Of a DNA stretch of 41,421 bases, positions 28,436 to 36,881 are shown one piece after another; the stretch's first letter is position 1; each line of letters starts with the position of its first letter. The position numbers and the translations under genes are program-made. The notes below the pieces were generated by a model. The model was not told the origin of the DNA. It saw only the letters and a program-made list of their open reading frames with translations, and ran no database searches. This DNA is from a virus, in the IMG/VR virus record IMGVR_UViG_3300033141_001863, positions 1 through 41,421 of that record; one strand, written 5' to 3'.

Positions 28436-29364
28436 GCCAGCCCTCTCTCCTCAATGATGGCCTGCACCTCATCATCTAGGCCGCCCCATAGCTCGCTCGT
28501 GTCCCCCCATTCTTCTTTATGGGCGACCACTACACAACGGCAATTCACCCTCTCCTTTGCCGGCAATCCTGGGTCGCCTGGGAACATCGCAGGACATCCG
28601 CCAACCATAAACGGCTCATCCATCTTCACAATCTGGCCGTGAGCTTCCAAATGGCTGTCCCTGGTGCGTGTATCGCCGGTCGCCATCCATGCCCGCATCA
28701 GGTTCTCAACGCCCATCTCCGACGCCCACTTCATCATGTTCAATCCTGCAAGGTTCTGAGCAGCCATAAGCTCCGTTCTGAGAATTCGTTCCGCCTTAGC
28801 GCTTATGCCGGTCGTTCCAAGCTCTCGGAATGCGCCATAGCTTCGCAGGCCAACGATGTTGCTGATATCCCGCATGGCATCGAATGGGCTGCGGCCACCC
28901 AGATATGCAGAGTAGACCACATCCTTTATCCAGGTCCTCATCTCCTGCGTGACCTGGGTAATGCGCTCGAAGGTGAACGCTTCATGCACCGCTCTGAGGG
29001 AGGCAAATCCGACAGGCTCCGCCAGCTTGAAGCCGGTCGCCCCCTCAAAATACTCCATCCCGAACTCTATCTGGACCCTGGTCATTTCTTCTCCCAGCGC
29101 CCATCGCTCCTGATAAGTAGAGCGCACATCATTCGTTATATCGGTGGCGGCATCGATCAGCGAAGCATCGACCGAGGCGAGCATGGCCTGGATTTCCGCA
29201 GGCGACAATCCGGCCAATTCCGCCGAGGTTATGAGTCTATGCAGCTCCTTGCGGGCATCCGTCAACCTTCTGATGAGCCGCCTTCTTGCCTCATCATCGA
29301 GCGCCTGAGCCTTGCGGACCAGGCGCTCAATCTGCCGAGAAAATCGATCGGCCGCTGATGGCAT
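28432..29364 (-). CDS. MuF-like minor head protein, 310 aa
   Basis: Predicted minor head morphogenesis protein (Mu F/SPP1 gp7 family), bound to the portal and possibly injected. Helical N-terminal two thirds; then the family's C-terminal signature: 'RTELMAAQNLAGLNMMKWA' and 'WMATGDTRTRDSHLEAHGQIV' with 'GLPAKERVNCRCVV' (the N-C-R-C box). Follows the portal gene by a few bases, as in many phages. Length typical. Confidence 0.92.
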   Translation of the reverse strand: MPSAADRFSRQIERLVRKAQALDDEARRRLIRRLTDARKELHRLITSAELAGLSPAEIQAMLASVDASLIDAATDITNDVRSTYQERWALGEEMTRVQIEFGMEYFEGATGFKLAEPVGFASLRAVHEAFTFERITQVTQEMRTWIKDVVYSAYLGGRSPFDAMRDISNIVGLRSYGAFRELGTTGISAKAERILRTELMAAQNLAGLNMMKWASEMGVENLMRAWMATGDTRTRDSHLEAHGQIVKMDEPFMVGGCPAMFPGDPGLPAKERVNCRCVVVAHKEEWGDTSELWGGLDDEVQAIIEERGLA

Positions 29365-29367
29365 TCT

Positions 29368-31173
29368 CTATGCCGCCTCCTGTTTCGACTCCTGGCCTTC
29401 GGTTTCGGCTTCTTCCTCGGTCTCAGGCTCCTCCTGGCCAAGCTCATCCAGCAAGTCCTTCAGCGCATTCGCCTCCATCTCCTCTTTCTCATGATAGGCC
29501 AGCGTCTTTTCCATGTCTATCTCAACGCCGAACATCTTCACGATAGCGGCGATCAGCTCTATGGCCTTGTCCATTGTAATCATCTTGGCCATAAAAAGCC
29601 GCAGGACCACATTCACCACATTCATAAACGCCTGGCTGACCCGCAGCATATCCTTCGAGCTGATATGCGACATCGAGACCTCAAACGCATCCCTGGCCTT
29701 CACCATTTCGACATCATCCGAGCTTCCGGGAACCTCCACTTCCTCCGGCAGAAGGCCAAGCGCCACCAGCACATCAATCTGATACTGGCAAATCTGCTTG
29801 AACATATTCTGCACGAATTTTTGCCGCCGTGACAGCATCTTGAAGGTCGGCTCCCCCATCTCGGCCGCCGTAGCCCTATTGGTATATCCGCCCTCTGCCA
29901 ACCAATGTTCGGGAATGCGCATGCCGCCGGCAATGAAAATCCTAAGCGCCCTGATCAGCGTCTGAAGTTCCGGCGTATGCAGGCTTGGGTTCACTGCATT
30001 CAGCTTCACTCTTTCGTTGTGGGCATAGACGCTTGTCGCCCTGGCCCGGCCTACCCTGGCCGCATGGACGCTCAAATTCAATTCGGGGTCCGATGCAGTC
30101 TCACTGCCGCCCTCCACGGTGACATCCCACACAAAACGCTTTAGAGCTTCCACATGCTCCGCGCCATCGAAGAAAAGCTGATCATAGCGATCAAGCCAAT
30201 CAATCATTGGTAGCAGGTCGGGCCTGCCTCGAATGCCTGTGCTGAGCTTGTTCACCTGGAACAGAAAGCATTCGCCTTTATATTCCTGTCCTTCCAAAAC
30301 CTTCTCGGCCTTTTGAAGCTGCGCCCGACCTGTGCCATCATCAGCCTCTACGAAACGCCACTCCTGGCCTTTCTTAAGCCGGCGATTGAGCCGGGCGTGA
30401 AGCTGTCGCCTTTCGGCTTCACTCAAGCGATCGTTGCCGCTGTCCTCTGAAATCATTCGCCATGCTTCCAGGTCCTTATAGCCCTGGAGCGGGCCGTCTT
30501 TTCCCTCCGACCTGATCAGCTTGTAGATGGGACCATTATCCAGGCTGCCGGTTTCTCCCTTCAGCCTGATTGCGATTACATCCCTGCGGTTTTTCGGGTT
30601 TGTGATGATAGCCGCTATCTGGCTTGGGTCCACAGGGGCCAGCCTGAGCCGGCCGTCGCCCTTCATGCCAAGCTGCTCACCGTCCCTGACATATGCGATG
30701 AACAACTGCTCTCCGAAAAGCGACAGCTCCCTTACGATGCTCTCCGCCAGCTCGCCATCGAGGTCATTCACTGGGTCATTCCAGAATGCATCGAGCGCTT
30801 CGGCCACCTCATCATTCTTCGCCGAAATCGTGATGCCATCGCCCAGCACATAATCTACAATAATCTCCGTGATCGCCTTGGCAAGAGGGTTCGTATTCCA
30901 TAGGCGATACGCCGCTTCAATTGCCCTCTCCTGGCTGATTGAGGACAAATCACGCGGCGCATGTACGGTACTGCGGTACCCCCTGCTAATGGGCTTGCCG
31001 TCAGAAGTGAACATGGGCGGCTCATCATCGCCCGCCCATTGGATGCCTTCCTTCATTCCATCTGCGAAGGCCCTATGGCTTGCCTCTTTGACGGCCTGCC
31101 TTACTGCTTCTTCGAGCGTATCTCCCGCGATGAGGCGGATGAGGCGCTCCCTGAAACCCGCTCTCTCTTGCAT
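29368..31173 (-). CDS. Portal protein, 601 aa
   Basis: Dodecameric ring at the capsid vertex for packaging and ejection. Recognisable regions: 'LWNTNPLAKAITEIIVDYVLGDG', 'ALDAFWNDPVNDLDGELAESIVRELSLFGEQLFIAY' and 'RLRLAPVDPSQIAAIITNPKN' as in SPP1/Mu-type portals, then a clip/stem region and an acidic C-terminal tail 'EEPETEEEAETEGQESKQ'. ATG at 31173 has GGGAGGAACG and lies 73 bp inside the preceding small gene in another frame. Between terminase and MuF, the standard position. Confidence 0.92.
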   Translation of the reverse strand: MQERAGFRERLIRLIAGDTLEEAVRQAVKEASHRAFADGMKEGIQWAGDDEPPMFTSDGKPISRGYRSTVHAPRDLSSISQERAIEAAYRLWNTNPLAKAITEIIVDYVLGDGITISAKNDEVAEALDAFWNDPVNDLDGELAESIVRELSLFGEQLFIAYVRDGEQLGMKGDGRLRLAPVDPSQIAAIITNPKNRRDVIAIRLKGETGSLDNGPIYKLIRSEGKDGPLQGYKDLEAWRMISEDSGNDRLSEAERRQLHARLNRRLKKGQEWRFVEADDGTGRAQLQKAEKVLEGQEYKGECFLFQVNKLSTGIRGRPDLLPMIDWLDRYDQLFFDGAEHVEALKRFVWDVTVEGGSETASDPELNLSVHAARVGRARATSVYAHNERVKLNAVNPSLHTPELQTLIRALRIFIAGGMRIPEHWLAEGGYTNRATAAEMGEPTFKMLSRRQKFVQNMFKQICQYQIDVLVALGLLPEEVEVPGSSDDVEMVKARDAFEVSMSHISSKDMLRVSQAFMNVVNVVLRLFMAKMITMDKAIELIAAIVKMFGVEIDMEKTLAYHEKEEMEANALKDLLDELGQEEPETEEEAETEGQESKQEAA

Positions 31174-31415
31174 CGTTCCTCCCTGATATGGGCGTCCCGA
31201 CCGCCATTTTTCGTGCTACATGCCGCGCAGAGGTAAACATCAGGCGCGTAAATTGTGCCGCAGAGCGGGCAACGCCAGCCCTCTCTCACCTGCCTCGGCG
31301 GGCCATCATCCACAACATTATGATTATTCTCGGCTAATGGGCACCATGGCTTGTGAACTATCCCGCCGCTCGTCAATTCTGCCCCGCAGTAATAGCAGCT
31401 CGAAATCCAAAGCAT
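31101..31415 (-). CDS. Double zinc-ribbon protein, 104 aa
   Basis: Unrecognised protein with two Cys clusters: 'CYYCGAELTSGGIVHKPWC' near the N-terminus and 'WRCPLCGTIYAPDVYLCAAC' at about 50-70, then a basic, Ser-rich tail. ATG at 31415 follows TAGGAGTGGCT. The tail overlaps the portal start. A promoter (31465-31437) lies just upstream. Zinc ribbons of this kind often serve as nucleic-acid or protein adaptors. Confidence 0.58.
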   Translation of the reverse strand: MLWISSCYYCGAELTSGGIVHKPWCPLAENNHNVVDDGPPRQVREGWRCPLCGTIYAPDVYLCAACSTKNGGRDAHIREERCKRERVSGSASSASSREIRSKKQ

Positions 31416-31436
31416 AGCCACTCCTAACCGCCTTGC

Positions 31437-31465
31437 AGTATAGCATCTGAGCACATCTCAATCAA
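31437..31465 (-). promoter_or_regulatory. Candidate promoter upstream of the portal genes
   Basis: Minus-strand TTGATT (31465-31460), 17-base spacer, TATACT (31442-31437). It overlaps the 3' end of the methyltransferase gene and would drive the zinc-ribbon, portal and MuF genes. Confidence 0.5.
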
Positions 31466-32093
31466 CGCCAGACCACCTTCCAACCATCACCTTATCATGT
31501 ATCCCAGGCCATGAGTGCAGTGGGATGACGGGCTGATCTGCCAGCAGGCCGAAACCCCGCCAGAACTTATGCGCCGGACCGTAACCGTTGCGCTCCCCTA
31601 TGTAGACGATGGGCTTTTCGCTGCCCCATGCCTCTGCAAAATCGAGCACCTGCTCATCACCCACAGGCGGCCAAACGATTAGCAGGATGTCCGAGGCTGG
31701 CCCGAATGATTGAATGGCCTTGATGCCGTCCATCTCGATGACGTTTGTCGGTTCTTCCATCAGATCATGGATGGCCATCCACTCCCTGAGCATGGCATCA
31801 GTCGCCACTATGCTCACGCCGCATTCCTCAAGCGCCTTGGCGACCCAGCCTCCGCCTGCCATCACCTCCAGCACCGTGCGCCTGCCTATCCACTCCGCCA
31901 GCTTGCTGGTCCACACCTTCTCAATGACTGTCCAGCAGCCACGCCTGAACAGCTGCTCTCTTGCCTTCCTGACCATTTCGAACCTATGGGCACTCATGTC
32001 CGCCCAGTCGCCGCCTATGCTTGTCCCCTGGGGCGGCTCCGCTGGAATGCGGCCCGCTTCTATCTCCTTCAGATATTCCTCAAGCCGCATCAT
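31458..32093 (-). CDS. SAM-dependent methyltransferase-like protein, 211 aa
   Basis: Class I methyltransferase fold by pattern: glycine-rich SAM loop 'VLEVMAGGGWVAKALEE' (residues 74-90), acidic residue after strand 2 ('VSIVATDA'), and 'DILLIVWPPVGDEQ' with WPP at 141-143 in the place of the D/N-P-P-Y motif. Target unknown; the WPP form is unlike classic DNA adenine methyltransferases, so protein, glycan or lipid is possible. Starts ATGATG at 32093, overlapping the upstream gene by 14 bp. The glycan genes nearby suggest a link. Confidence 0.68.
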   Translation of the reverse strand: MMRLEEYLKEIEAGRIPAEPPQGTSIGGDWADMSAHRFEMVRKAREQLFRRGCWTVIEKVWTSKLAEWIGRRTVLEVMAGGGWVAKALEECGVSIVATDAMLREWMAIHDLMEEPTNVIEMDGIKAIQSFGPASDILLIVWPPVGDEQVLDFAEAWGSEKPIVYIGERNGYGPAHKFWRGFGLLADQPVIPLHSWPGIHDKVMVGRWSGVD

Positions 32094-32295
32094 CTTGAGC
32101 CATTATCTCCGTCATCAACTCGCTGACATGAGAGGCGATGAGAGTCTCCTGCTCCTTCCAAAAGCGCAATTCCATCACCATCTTCTCGCTCCATTCAGAC
32201 ACCTTGGCCAGCTGCGCCAGAATCATCAGCATGAAAAGGCAATGAAACACGAGAACTATAAAGATAGCGGCTACGATAATCGTCAATCCATTCAT
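32080..32295 (-). CDS. Small membrane-anchored protein, 71 aa
   Basis: N-terminal membrane segment 'LTIIVAAIFIVLVFHCLFMLMILAQL' (4-29) and a charged helical tail. ATG at 32295 has AAAGGTGATGGCAG. It overlaps the sulfotransferase C-terminus by 101 bp in another frame. Single-span proteins of this kind can tether enzymes to the membrane, but no partner is shown by sequence. Confidence 0.5.
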   Translation of the reverse strand: MNGLTIIVAAIFIVLVFHCLFMLMILAQLAKVSEWSEKMVMELRFWKEQETLIASHVSELMTEIMAQDDAA

Positions 32296-33118
32296 CTGCC
32301 ATCACCTTTCTGAGCCGTTCAAGGAACTGCTCATCTGTTCGTTCCAGAGGTTCATTGAATCCCAGGGCATCCAGCCAATCCCCCAGCTTTTTCTCCGCCA
32401 GCGCTCTCAGGGACGGCCCCATTTCATCCTTCCATCCGCCAGGCTTCCCGCGCCTGAAGGTCGGGCTGGCCTCGGGGCTGACGGAATCTATCATATAGCT
32501 CACAAGCTCGCTACTCCAATTCATGCCCGTTCGCTTACGCAGGTATCCCAGGATTGCCAGGCAGGACGTGACAGGATTGATCACGAGGTCCCTGTATTGA
32601 ATGGGCAGCACCCAGTCCTGTGCCAGCCAATATGCATATTGCTCCCATCTCTCTCTAAGCGAAGTGTATCCCGCGAGGCCAGTGATGACAGCCCTTACTC
32701 TGTCCTCGTGCGTCGGCAGCTTCTGGAACATGCGCTTGAAGGGATGTCTCCACCTTGAATCATCGGGGTTGCCAGCATGATAAGCCTCACTAATGGCCAC
32801 GTCTCGCAGGTCCCTGTGCAGAAAGATGACCGCCCATCCTTGCTCCCTTATCCATTGGAGCACCGGCACGCTGGCTGCGAGATGTCCTGCGACCATGCTC
32901 CCATCTTCGACATGATGGAGGTCATCCATGACTTTCTCTAGCGGTCTGACCGCCGGTCCCCATCCGCCATTCTCAAAGATGCTCAGGTACCTTTCCGCGG
33001 GCTGCCCTGGCAGAGAGGCAAAGCCTCTCGCCGGTTCCGCCAGCGGCCTGACCATCTGAGCAATCAGATGAGTACCCGATTTGGGAAAGCAGTTCAGCAA
33101 TATTGGCCTATGCGGCAT
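32195..33118 (-). CDS. PAPS-dependent sulfotransferase, 307 aa
   Basis: Predicted transfer of sulfate from PAPS to a hydroxyl or amine. Family motifs are complete: the 5'-phosphosulfate loop 'CFPKSGTHLI' (Pro12-Lys-Ser-Gly-Thr16), 'MVAGHL' (about 76-80), the 3'-phosphate motif 'LHRDLRDVAISEAYH' (Arg102, Ser110), and the C-terminal 'FRRGKPGGWKDE' (221-232). Length is normal. It stands between the terminase and portal genes, four bases from the terminase. The acceptor is unknown; sugars made by the upstream cassette are candidates. Confidence 0.9.
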   Translation of the reverse strand: MPHRPILLNCFPKSGTHLIAQMVRPLAEPARGFASLPGQPAERYLSIFENGGWGPAVRPLEKVMDDLHHVEDGSMVAGHLAASVPVLQWIREQGWAVIFLHRDLRDVAISEAYHAGNPDDSRWRHPFKRMFQKLPTHEDRVRAVITGLAGYTSLRERWEQYAYWLAQDWVLPIQYRDLVINPVTSCLAILGYLRKRTGMNWSSELVSYMIDSVSPEASPTFRRGKPGGWKDEMGPSLRALAEKKLGDWLDALGFNEPLERTDEQFLERLRKVMADEWIDDYRSRYLYSSRVSLPFHADDSGAAGQGV

Positions 33119-33121
33119 CCT

Positions 33122-34483
33122 TCACCTCCAGCTTGAGTGCTCCCTACTCCACACATCCTGCCTGGCCTTCTCCTCCAGCATGACCCCTTGAGCCTGCACT
33201 GCATCGCTGATAATCGTGACAGCGGCCCTGAGTGCATCCAGGCGATGGAATTTGCGCTTGTCTTGAATCTGGTTCGTCGGCTGACCTGTCTTGTCTATCT
33301 TGCGTTTATAACTCTCCAGCTCTGCCAGCAGGCCGCGGCATGAGCGGAATACCCTGAAGCGATCTGATTTAATAAGCCCAATCACCCGACTGATTCCCTC
33401 TTCCACTCCGCCAATCTTGGGAGCATCAACATAAATGCCGGCTGCTCTCCAATCCGCCCTGCTCTGTATTTCGGACGGCGAGCCGCCAACGTACTCTATG
33501 CTGCCCTCTGGGTCCTCCAGCACATCAGCGTCGTGCTCCTTTGTCCTCTCGACATGCTCAGGAGTTGAGACATTGCCGCCAAGGTACTCATCATAGACAT
33601 ACCAGCGATTATCCTGCGGGTTGAGGGCGAGCCATATCTGCGCTGTGTTCGCTCCGCCGAAGTCAATCCCGCACACTCTATCCCAATAGGTCGGTATCAA
33701 GAATGAGTCCACGATCATCTTCGATGGGTCAAAGGCATTGTAAATAAGGCCCGCCGGCCTGGTGAACTCTCCCAGGTATCGCATCTTGAACAGCCAATCT
33801 GGGAGCGTTCGCCTGGCCCTCTCAAACTCTTCTGGCGAGAACGCCGGGTTCAGAATGTTGGGGAACTGCACCACCTCATAATCTGGGTCGCCCATGAGCC
33901 AACGGTCGTACCACTCCGTCTTGAGCCATCCTGTATTATCCGGCGTTGTCGTGCCCAGCACCCTTCCCTGGTAGAGCGCCGTGCGGAGCTGGACATCCAC
34001 CCAATCGTTCAAGTCCCACTCATCATCTCCGACCTCATCGAGCCATGCAGCCCTGGCCGTAGCCGCCTGAATGCCGCCGGTCCCGCCGATCGATAGCAGA
34101 ATGATGCGGCCCCACATTCTATCTGTGGCCCTCCTCGCCCAAAAGCGGCCCTTTGGGTCTTTCAACTCAATCACCCTGGCCCCAGGCCAATACCTGCCTA
34201 TCCTGAGCAGGTCGCAGAACACCTCCTGCATGGCGGGCAGCATCTTGAGATTGAATAGAGGGAAGCTCGTCGTAACCGCCAGGTAGTCGTTATCTCCCCC
34301 TTCGGGGTCTGCGGTCCTGTTGATTTCTCTCGCAAACCACCAGGGGCCGAAGGAAGTCTTGCCGCTCTGCGCTCCCGACAGCATGAGCACAAACCTCGCC
34401 TTGGCGGTCCAGACGAGGTACTGTCCCTTGTGCGGTCTCAGCTCGATACGGCCATCGCTGCTGAGCGAGTAAATTCGTTTCAT
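33122..34483 (-). CDS. terL: Terminase large subunit, 453 aa
   Basis: Packaging motor ATPase and nuclease. Walker A 'GAQSGKTS' (37-44), Walker B 'AAWLDE' (145-150), coupling motif 'GTTTP' (177-181), RNase H-like nuclease with 'CGIDFGG' (Asp274) and 'FHRLDALRAAV' (Asp416). Overlaps the small subunit stop as ATGA. Length typical for siphoviruses. Type of packaging (headful or cohesive) cannot be decided here; apparent circular permutation is compatible with headful. Confidence 0.95.
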   Translation of the reverse strand: MKRIYSLSSDGRIELRPHKGQYLVWTAKARFVLMLSGAQSGKTSFGPWWFAREINRTADPEGGDNDYLAVTTSFPLFNLKMLPAMQEVFCDLLRIGRYWPGARVIELKDPKGRFWARRATDRMWGRIILLSIGGTGGIQAATARAAWLDEVGDDEWDLNDWVDVQLRTALYQGRVLGTTTPDNTGWLKTEWYDRWLMGDPDYEVVQFPNILNPAFSPEEFERARRTLPDWLFKMRYLGEFTRPAGLIYNAFDPSKMIVDSFLIPTYWDRVCGIDFGGANTAQIWLALNPQDNRWYVYDEYLGGNVSTPEHVERTKEHDADVLEDPEGSIEYVGGSPSEIQSRADWRAAGIYVDAPKIGGVEEGISRVIGLIKSDRFRVFRSCRGLLAELESYKRKIDKTGQPTNQIQDKRKFHRLDALRAAVTIISDAVQAQGVMLEEKARQDVWSREHSSWR

Positions 34484-34959
34484 TCAATTTTCTTAGATTT
34501 GGCTCTCTTGCGCGGTTTCTTGGGGCCATTCGATTTCCTTGCGCCTGCCGCCCTTCGCTTGGCGCTTTTGCGGGTCGATTTCTTCTCAATCTCTTCTGGC
34601 GGAACCACGCTAATCTCTTTCACCGGAATTGCCAGCACCCCAACGCCACCGCTCTCCTCAATTGCCTTGCCGAACTCTGAGCGCCAGCGTGGTCTGCCGC
34701 GGTTTATCAGGAAAAAGCGCTGTGCCTGGACGTTGCCGGACAGGGCGGTGACGAACAGGGCGTCCTCCACAAGCTCATTTCTTGAATCCAGGGCCTCATC
34801 GACGCGCTTCCTATACTCATCATCCTTCATGCGATAAGCGTACTCTGTCTGTCTTGCAACCTTTGCCAGCTCACATGCAGAGCTAATCGTATGGCCATTC
34901 AGGATTGCGTCCACAATGAGGTCCTGAACCGCCTTGGTCATCTTTGGTCGCCTTCCCAT
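34480..34959 (-). CDS. terS: Terminase small subunit, 159 aa
   Basis: DNA-recognition subunit of the packaging terminase. The N-terminal helix-turn-helix ('VQDLIVDAILNGHTISSACELAKVARQTEYAYR') is followed by 'DDEYRKRVDEALDSRNELVEDALFVTALSGNVQAQRFFLINRGRPRW', the usual oligomerisation region. The C-terminal 35 residues are strongly basic (KKSTRKSAKRRAAG and more). ATG at 34959 has GGGGAGGCCGT. Confidence 0.88.
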   Translation of the reverse strand: MGRRPKMTKAVQDLIVDAILNGHTISSACELAKVARQTEYAYRMKDDEYRKRVDEALDSRNELVEDALFVTALSGNVQAQRFFLINRGRPRWRSEFGKAIEESGGVGVLAIPVKEISVVPPEEIEKKSTRKSAKRRAAGARKSNGPKKPRKRAKSKKIE

Positions 34960-34998
34960 ACGGCCTCCCCATTAAGTCCATGTCCATATTGACTGATT

Positions 34999-35658
34999 TT
35001 ATTCAGATGCCAACCACTCTTCGAACGCCTCCATCAGTCGTTCTTTGAGCATAGGCAGCTGCTTTTTGGCCGATCGCTTGCTCATGTTCAGGCGAATGAC
35101 TGCCACAGGCGCATCTTCTATCCTGAAGCAGACAACCGCCTGATTCATATCATCCAGCAGCACTTCTGCCACCTTTCCCGCTATCTTGAGTGCCATTTCT
35201 CTTATCCTGGCCCTGCGCTGAGGCGTGCTATCTCCAATCGGCTTCGGCTGCTGCGGTATCAACCTGGTGAGCGGATATTTGAAAAGGTCCAGCTCTCTTA
35301 CGTCCAGCTCATTCTTTCTGATGATACGCTTCACCCTTGAGACACTCAATCCGCCACGCACTGTATTGAGATTGTTGACGAGATTGAACTCCTCCTCCTT
35401 GCTGAGCTTGCCCTCCAGCACAATAGCATCAATTTCATCATGGCCGAGCTGAGACCAGGCTTCTACTCGATGGTGGCCTGCGATGATGCGATATCGAGAG
35501 CCTTGCTTAAGCATCACTGGAAGCTCAAGCATCCCGTGACTTTTCAATTCTTCTCTGAGCCTGTTGAATGTCGCCCCATCCTCCTCATTTGCACTCAGAG
35601 GGTTATGATGCACATGCGCCAGCGGAATGGATTGCACGCCCACTCTTTTGACAGCCAT
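34999..35658 (-). CDS. ParB/Srx-fold protein next to terminase, 219 aa
   Basis: N-terminal ParB-like domain: 'VGVQSIPLAHVHHNPLSAN', 'RLREELKSHGMLELPVMLK', and box 'AGHHRVEAWSQLGHDEIDAIV' (60-80). The C-terminal half ('LSVSRVKRIIRKNELDVRELDL') resembles the helical DNA-binding part. Such proteins are frequent just before terS and may aid packaging or act as nucleases. Its ATG shares one base with the glycosyltransferase stop (TAATG). Second ParB-like gene of the window, only distantly similar to the first. Confidence 0.85.
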   Translation of the reverse strand: MAVKRVGVQSIPLAHVHHNPLSANEEDGATFNRLREELKSHGMLELPVMLKQGSRYRIIAGHHRVEAWSQLGHDEIDAIVLEGKLSKEEEFNLVNNLNTVRGGLSVSRVKRIIRKNELDVRELDLFKYPLTRLIPQQPKPIGDSTPQRRARIREMALKIAGKVAEVLLDDMNQAVVCFRIEDAPVAVIRLNMSKRSAKKQLPMLKERLMEAFEEWLASE

Positions 35659-36881
35659 TACAGCGATCTCCTGTCTCCTCTTTCGCTCAGGACCCTTATT
35701 CTATCGCCCAGCTTTATTGTATAGTCTCTCCACACCTCCGAAACAAGGTCGGCAAAATTCAGCGGCGCGCCGAACCTGCGTTTCATCCATCGCCTGAGCT
35801 TCTTCGAGTAGCTGGGGTAATTCTGCAGAGCATCAAGCACTTTCTCCGCCGCCTCGCCGACCGAATCGAATCGCAAGGGCCAATCCGCGGGAATTACATC
35901 GTGGGTCCATGGCCTATTCCAGACAACGGGAACGCATCCCTGGCCCATCAATTCGATGAAACCCGCCGGTAGACCTTCCGCGTGACTTGTAATCAGCAGA
36001 ACCTTTGCTTTCCTTGTGAGTGCTCGATAGATTTCAGGCGGCTCACCCGCATGTACCCGCAGATTTTCGATGGCCAGCATAGATTTATGTTCCGCGCTCA
36101 TCTGACCCGCCTCTCTGCTAAGAAACACCTCTTTGCGGATATTTGGAAGAAGCGCAAAGACCTCAGCGGCCATGCTTGGGTTCTTCATCTTGCTGGCCCT
36201 TCCAGACCATACGACAACGTCCTCCTTGCCGCGCCATGGCCTGCGATCCTGCCAGCTATAGCTCTTGGCCCTTCGAATGCGGGGAAAAAGAGGGTGGCCG
36301 GCGGCGGCCATGAGCTTACGCATTATGCGTTCCTCGTTGGCGCTGTCGAGAGTGAACACCCAAAATGTTTCGCTCCTTGCCATAGACGCCAGCATGAACT
36401 CTGCCGCCTCAGGGGTCACATAATCCCAAAGCTCCTCTGGCGCTTTCGCCATCACAGCAATCACGGGCGGCAAAGGTCGTCTCCAAAGCGCCATCCCATG
36501 CCCATATATGGCCCAGGCCGAGGCAAGGCCGTTTGTGATATAGAGGTCTGCCGTCAGCCCCTCCTCTTGATACATCGCGCATGTTATGTGCGTCTGTATC
36601 TGGAATATATGGTCAAGCTTGCTGGCCGCCGTCTCATGAGGGACCACATAGCTATTGCGCCACCCCTCCACATCCAGGCAATTGGTATATAGGCTGCTCT
36701 CAATCTTCGGATTGGCAGCAAGCAAGTCGTCCTGCATCACCCTTAGATGATGCACCACCATGCTTTCGTTTTGCCTGGCCCCGCCCGCCACCCAAACAAC
36801 TCTCCTGAGCGGATTGTCGGAGGCCATGATCTCGTACCAATTGCTTAGATGAACGTCCGCCTCTCTCTTACCTTCCTCCAT
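35658..36881 (-). CDS. GT-B glycosyltransferase (GT4-like), 407 aa
   Basis: C-terminal half shows the GT4 donor-binding layout: 'DVVVWSGRASKMKNPSMAAEVFALLPN' and 'LLITSHAEGLPAGFIELMGQGCVPVVWNR' with the E-G-x-P-x-x-x-x-E-x-x motif, ending in 'LRRWMKRRFGAPLNFADLVSEVW'. N-terminal half is an acceptor domain starting 'RRVVWVAGGARQNESMVVHHL'. Start could be 36881 or Met19 at 36827; neither has a strong ribosome site, and 36881 overlaps the SGNH gene by 37 bp. Donor sugar unknown, perhaps that made by the adjacent decarboxylase. Confidence 0.8.
   Translation of the reverse strand: MEEGKREADVHLSNWYEIMASDNPLRRVVWVAGGARQNESMVVHHLRVMQDDLLAANPKIESSLYTNCLDVEGWRNSYVVPHETAASKLDHIFQIQTHITCAMYQEEGLTADLYITNGLASAWAIYGHGMALWRRPLPPVIAVMAKAPEELWDYVTPEAAEFMLASMARSETFWVFTLDSANEERIMRKLMAAAGHPLFPRIRRAKSYSWQDRRPWRGKEDVVVWSGRASKMKNPSMAAEVFALLPNIRKEVFLSREAGQMSAEHKSMLAIENLRVHAGEPPEIYRALTRKAKVLLITSHAEGLPAGFIELMGQGCVPVVWNRPWTHDVIPADWPLRFDSVGEAAEKVLDALQNYPSYSKKLRRWMKRRFGAPLNFADLVSEVWRDYTIKLGDRIRVLSERGDRRSL

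Noticed and set aside
31458-32093. DNA methyltransferase of a restriction-modification system
   Set aside because: The catalytic motif position reads WPP rather than D/N-P-P-Y/F/W, there is no target-recognition domain, and no restriction gene is adjacent.
34999-35658. ParB-like protein as evidence of a plasmid-prophage partition system
   Set aside because: No ParA ATPase or parS-like repeats are seen; ParB-like proteins next to terminase genes are common in lytic and temperate phages.
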